A stretch of DNA of 20,717 nucleotides from Reticulitermes lucifugus (Eukaryota; Arthropoda; Insecta; Blattodea; Rhinotermitidae): positions 15,371 through 36,087 of the forward strand of contig JAKCWW010003676.1 in the NCBI GenBank assembly GCA_026260175.1, in the 5' to 3' direction. The notes below the pieces were generated by a model, which saw only the letters and a program-made list of their open reading frames with translations, did no database searches and was not told the origin of the DNA. The translations under genes were made by a program, and so were the position numbers. Below, in pieces: positions 19,743-20,717 of this stretch. Each line of letters opens with the position of its first letter. Position 1 is the first letter of the stretch.

Positions 19743-20717
19743 GACCAGTCATTAGGGCGGATCGCTTTTACAAGCATGTTTGTAGCGTCACAATATGTAC
19801 AGTTACTAGACCTGATATTAAATGCATGAGCAGAGTCGCAGTTGGTACACACAGAAGATCGAGCATATTTGTCGTCCTGCTGGCCGAGATTCGAAGCTGG
19901 AACCTTCATAGTACGGAGGAGTGCAGTTGAGTGCGACTTAGGCCAATTGCAGTTTTCATGCCGTCTAAATTTTAAGTAATGGAAATGCACAAATAAAGGT
20001 ATTTTCAAACAAAACAATGGGAATGAAAATTTTTTGGCTACACTAAGAGAGAACCAGTTAACTGACCCACGAGTGCTGCAAATTTCAGTGCATTAAGAAC
20101 AACCGCCACACATCACGCGCCGCACAGGCGACACTGCGGTGCAATGCCATCTGGCTGCACATAATTCAAGCGCTGTCCACGAGATGGCGAAGCACTACAG
20201 TTTAACACATTTTATGCCGGGTCGTAGAACGAGTGTCGAGCTGCTGCGCTGCCGTTATGTGCTGGATGGTTACACTACCGCGAGCTCGAGAGGCGTAACA
20301 GCCGAAAGCCGGGATCCGGGTAGGGCTCGCGACGAAGACAGTACAATAAAGAGCTCACCCAGACGAATTGCCACTGGGTATCTCCAGCCCCTGAACAGCC
20401 TGCACTCGGTACCCGGCAGTTGTGCTGCATCAGTAACACTTACAACCAAATAAAAACAAAAAGTTAACGAAGGGCTGTTTCCCTTGTTAGGTTAAATGCA
20501 CTGCAGGAATGTGCAGATGGTTAGTGATTTTGTGCTTAGGCTATCGAATTCGGCCATTTTGACTGTGGATCTTGACGTATTCATAATGCTGCTGCTGGTA
20601 GGAGGAGGATCGCATCTGGACTTCTGAGAAAAAACAAATTTGTTGGATGGGCGTCCGGCGACTGAACCCAGAAAGGATCTGATCACGAGTTACGTGAAGG
20701 CATCCGAGGTTGGGGGG
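19743..20717. other. Intronic, no gene recognised
   Basis: A GC-rich block at about 20100-20420 is open for 104 codons (20139-20453) with no recognisable motif. On the minus strand 19863-19905 reads GGTTCCAGCTTCGAATCTCG, a B-box-like word that may mark another eroded SINE. A 96-codon minus frame (19727-20017) is probably repeat-derived. Confidence 0.5.

Larger units (their letters stand above)
18989..20717 (+). other. FAR: Start of the next FAR intron (truncated by window end)
   Basis: The intron opens with the consensus donor GTGAGT. The expected next exon would begin with a segment like VFVHVSTAY, and I could not find it in any frame up to 20717, so the intron is at least 1.7 kb. It holds a split SINE near its start. 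The GC-rich stretch around 20100-20420 has an open frame but no recognisable protein. Confidence 0.5.

Noticed and set aside
1-20717. A previously undescribed multi-gene system, viral integration or defence locus
   Set aside because: Only one host gene is recognisable, and everything else I could identify is repeat or unlabelled non-coding DNA. No gene cluster, integrase, viral protein or defence domain was seen.

Overview
This is eukaryotic DNA, almost certainly from an insect. It is AT-rich, with sparse short ORFs, large introns with GT-AG boundaries, tRNA-derived SINEs, decayed non-LTR retrotransposon tails, microsatellites and a minisatellite. The repeat types resemble those I associate with cockroaches and termites (Blattodea), but that placement is an inference from memory, not a match I could run. 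Nothing in the window looks prokaryotic or viral.

The only convincing host gene is a plus-strand fatty acyl-CoA reductase (FAR). Its first coding exon lies at 10239-10478 and carries the N-terminal Rossmann nucleotide-binding motif. A second coding exon follows at 18740-18988. Both junctions are phase 0, and the joined product reads straight through the family's conserved region as about 163 codons. The intron between them is 8,261 bp. A perfect GTGAGT donor follows the second exon, so the rest of the gene, including the catalytic Tyr/Lys motif and the C-terminal domain, must lie to the right of this window. A good splice acceptor 14 bases before the start codon suggests at least one upstream non-coding exon that I cannot place.

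Layout: 1-10224 is upstream or 5' intronic DNA. It holds a SINE (about 955-1220), a possible transposon ORF tail (1804-1998, minus), hAT-like repeat copies (4000-4168 and 7759-8119), two copies of a dispersed repeat (4606-4745 plus, 6691-6786 minus), a LINE 3' coding tail (5976-6143) and a near-perfect 71-bp fold-back (7443-7588) inside a 13-bp direct repeat. 10225-10478 is FAR coding exon 1 with its short leader. 10479-18739 is the intron. It contains a regular 32-bp minisatellite (about 10999-11451), a fold-back (12496-12560), a 95-bp insert flanked by 11-bp repeats (13318-13412), a degenerate tandem duplication with period about 203 bp (15350-15770), a minus-strand SINE (16530-16741) and LINE remnants (17245-17424, and 18176-18390 minus). 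18740-18988 is FAR coding exon 2. 18989-20717 is the next intron, opening with a SINE that appears split by about 440 bp of foreign DNA.

I found no previously undescribed multi-gene system. The items most worth a second look are structural: the 32-bp array with no indels, the fold-back with its direct repeats, the dispersed repeat whose pieces occur in two relative orientations, the split SINE and the diverged 203-bp duplication.

[Form note: the original answer gave no confidence values; the 0.5 in every feature is a placeholder required by the schema, not an estimate.]
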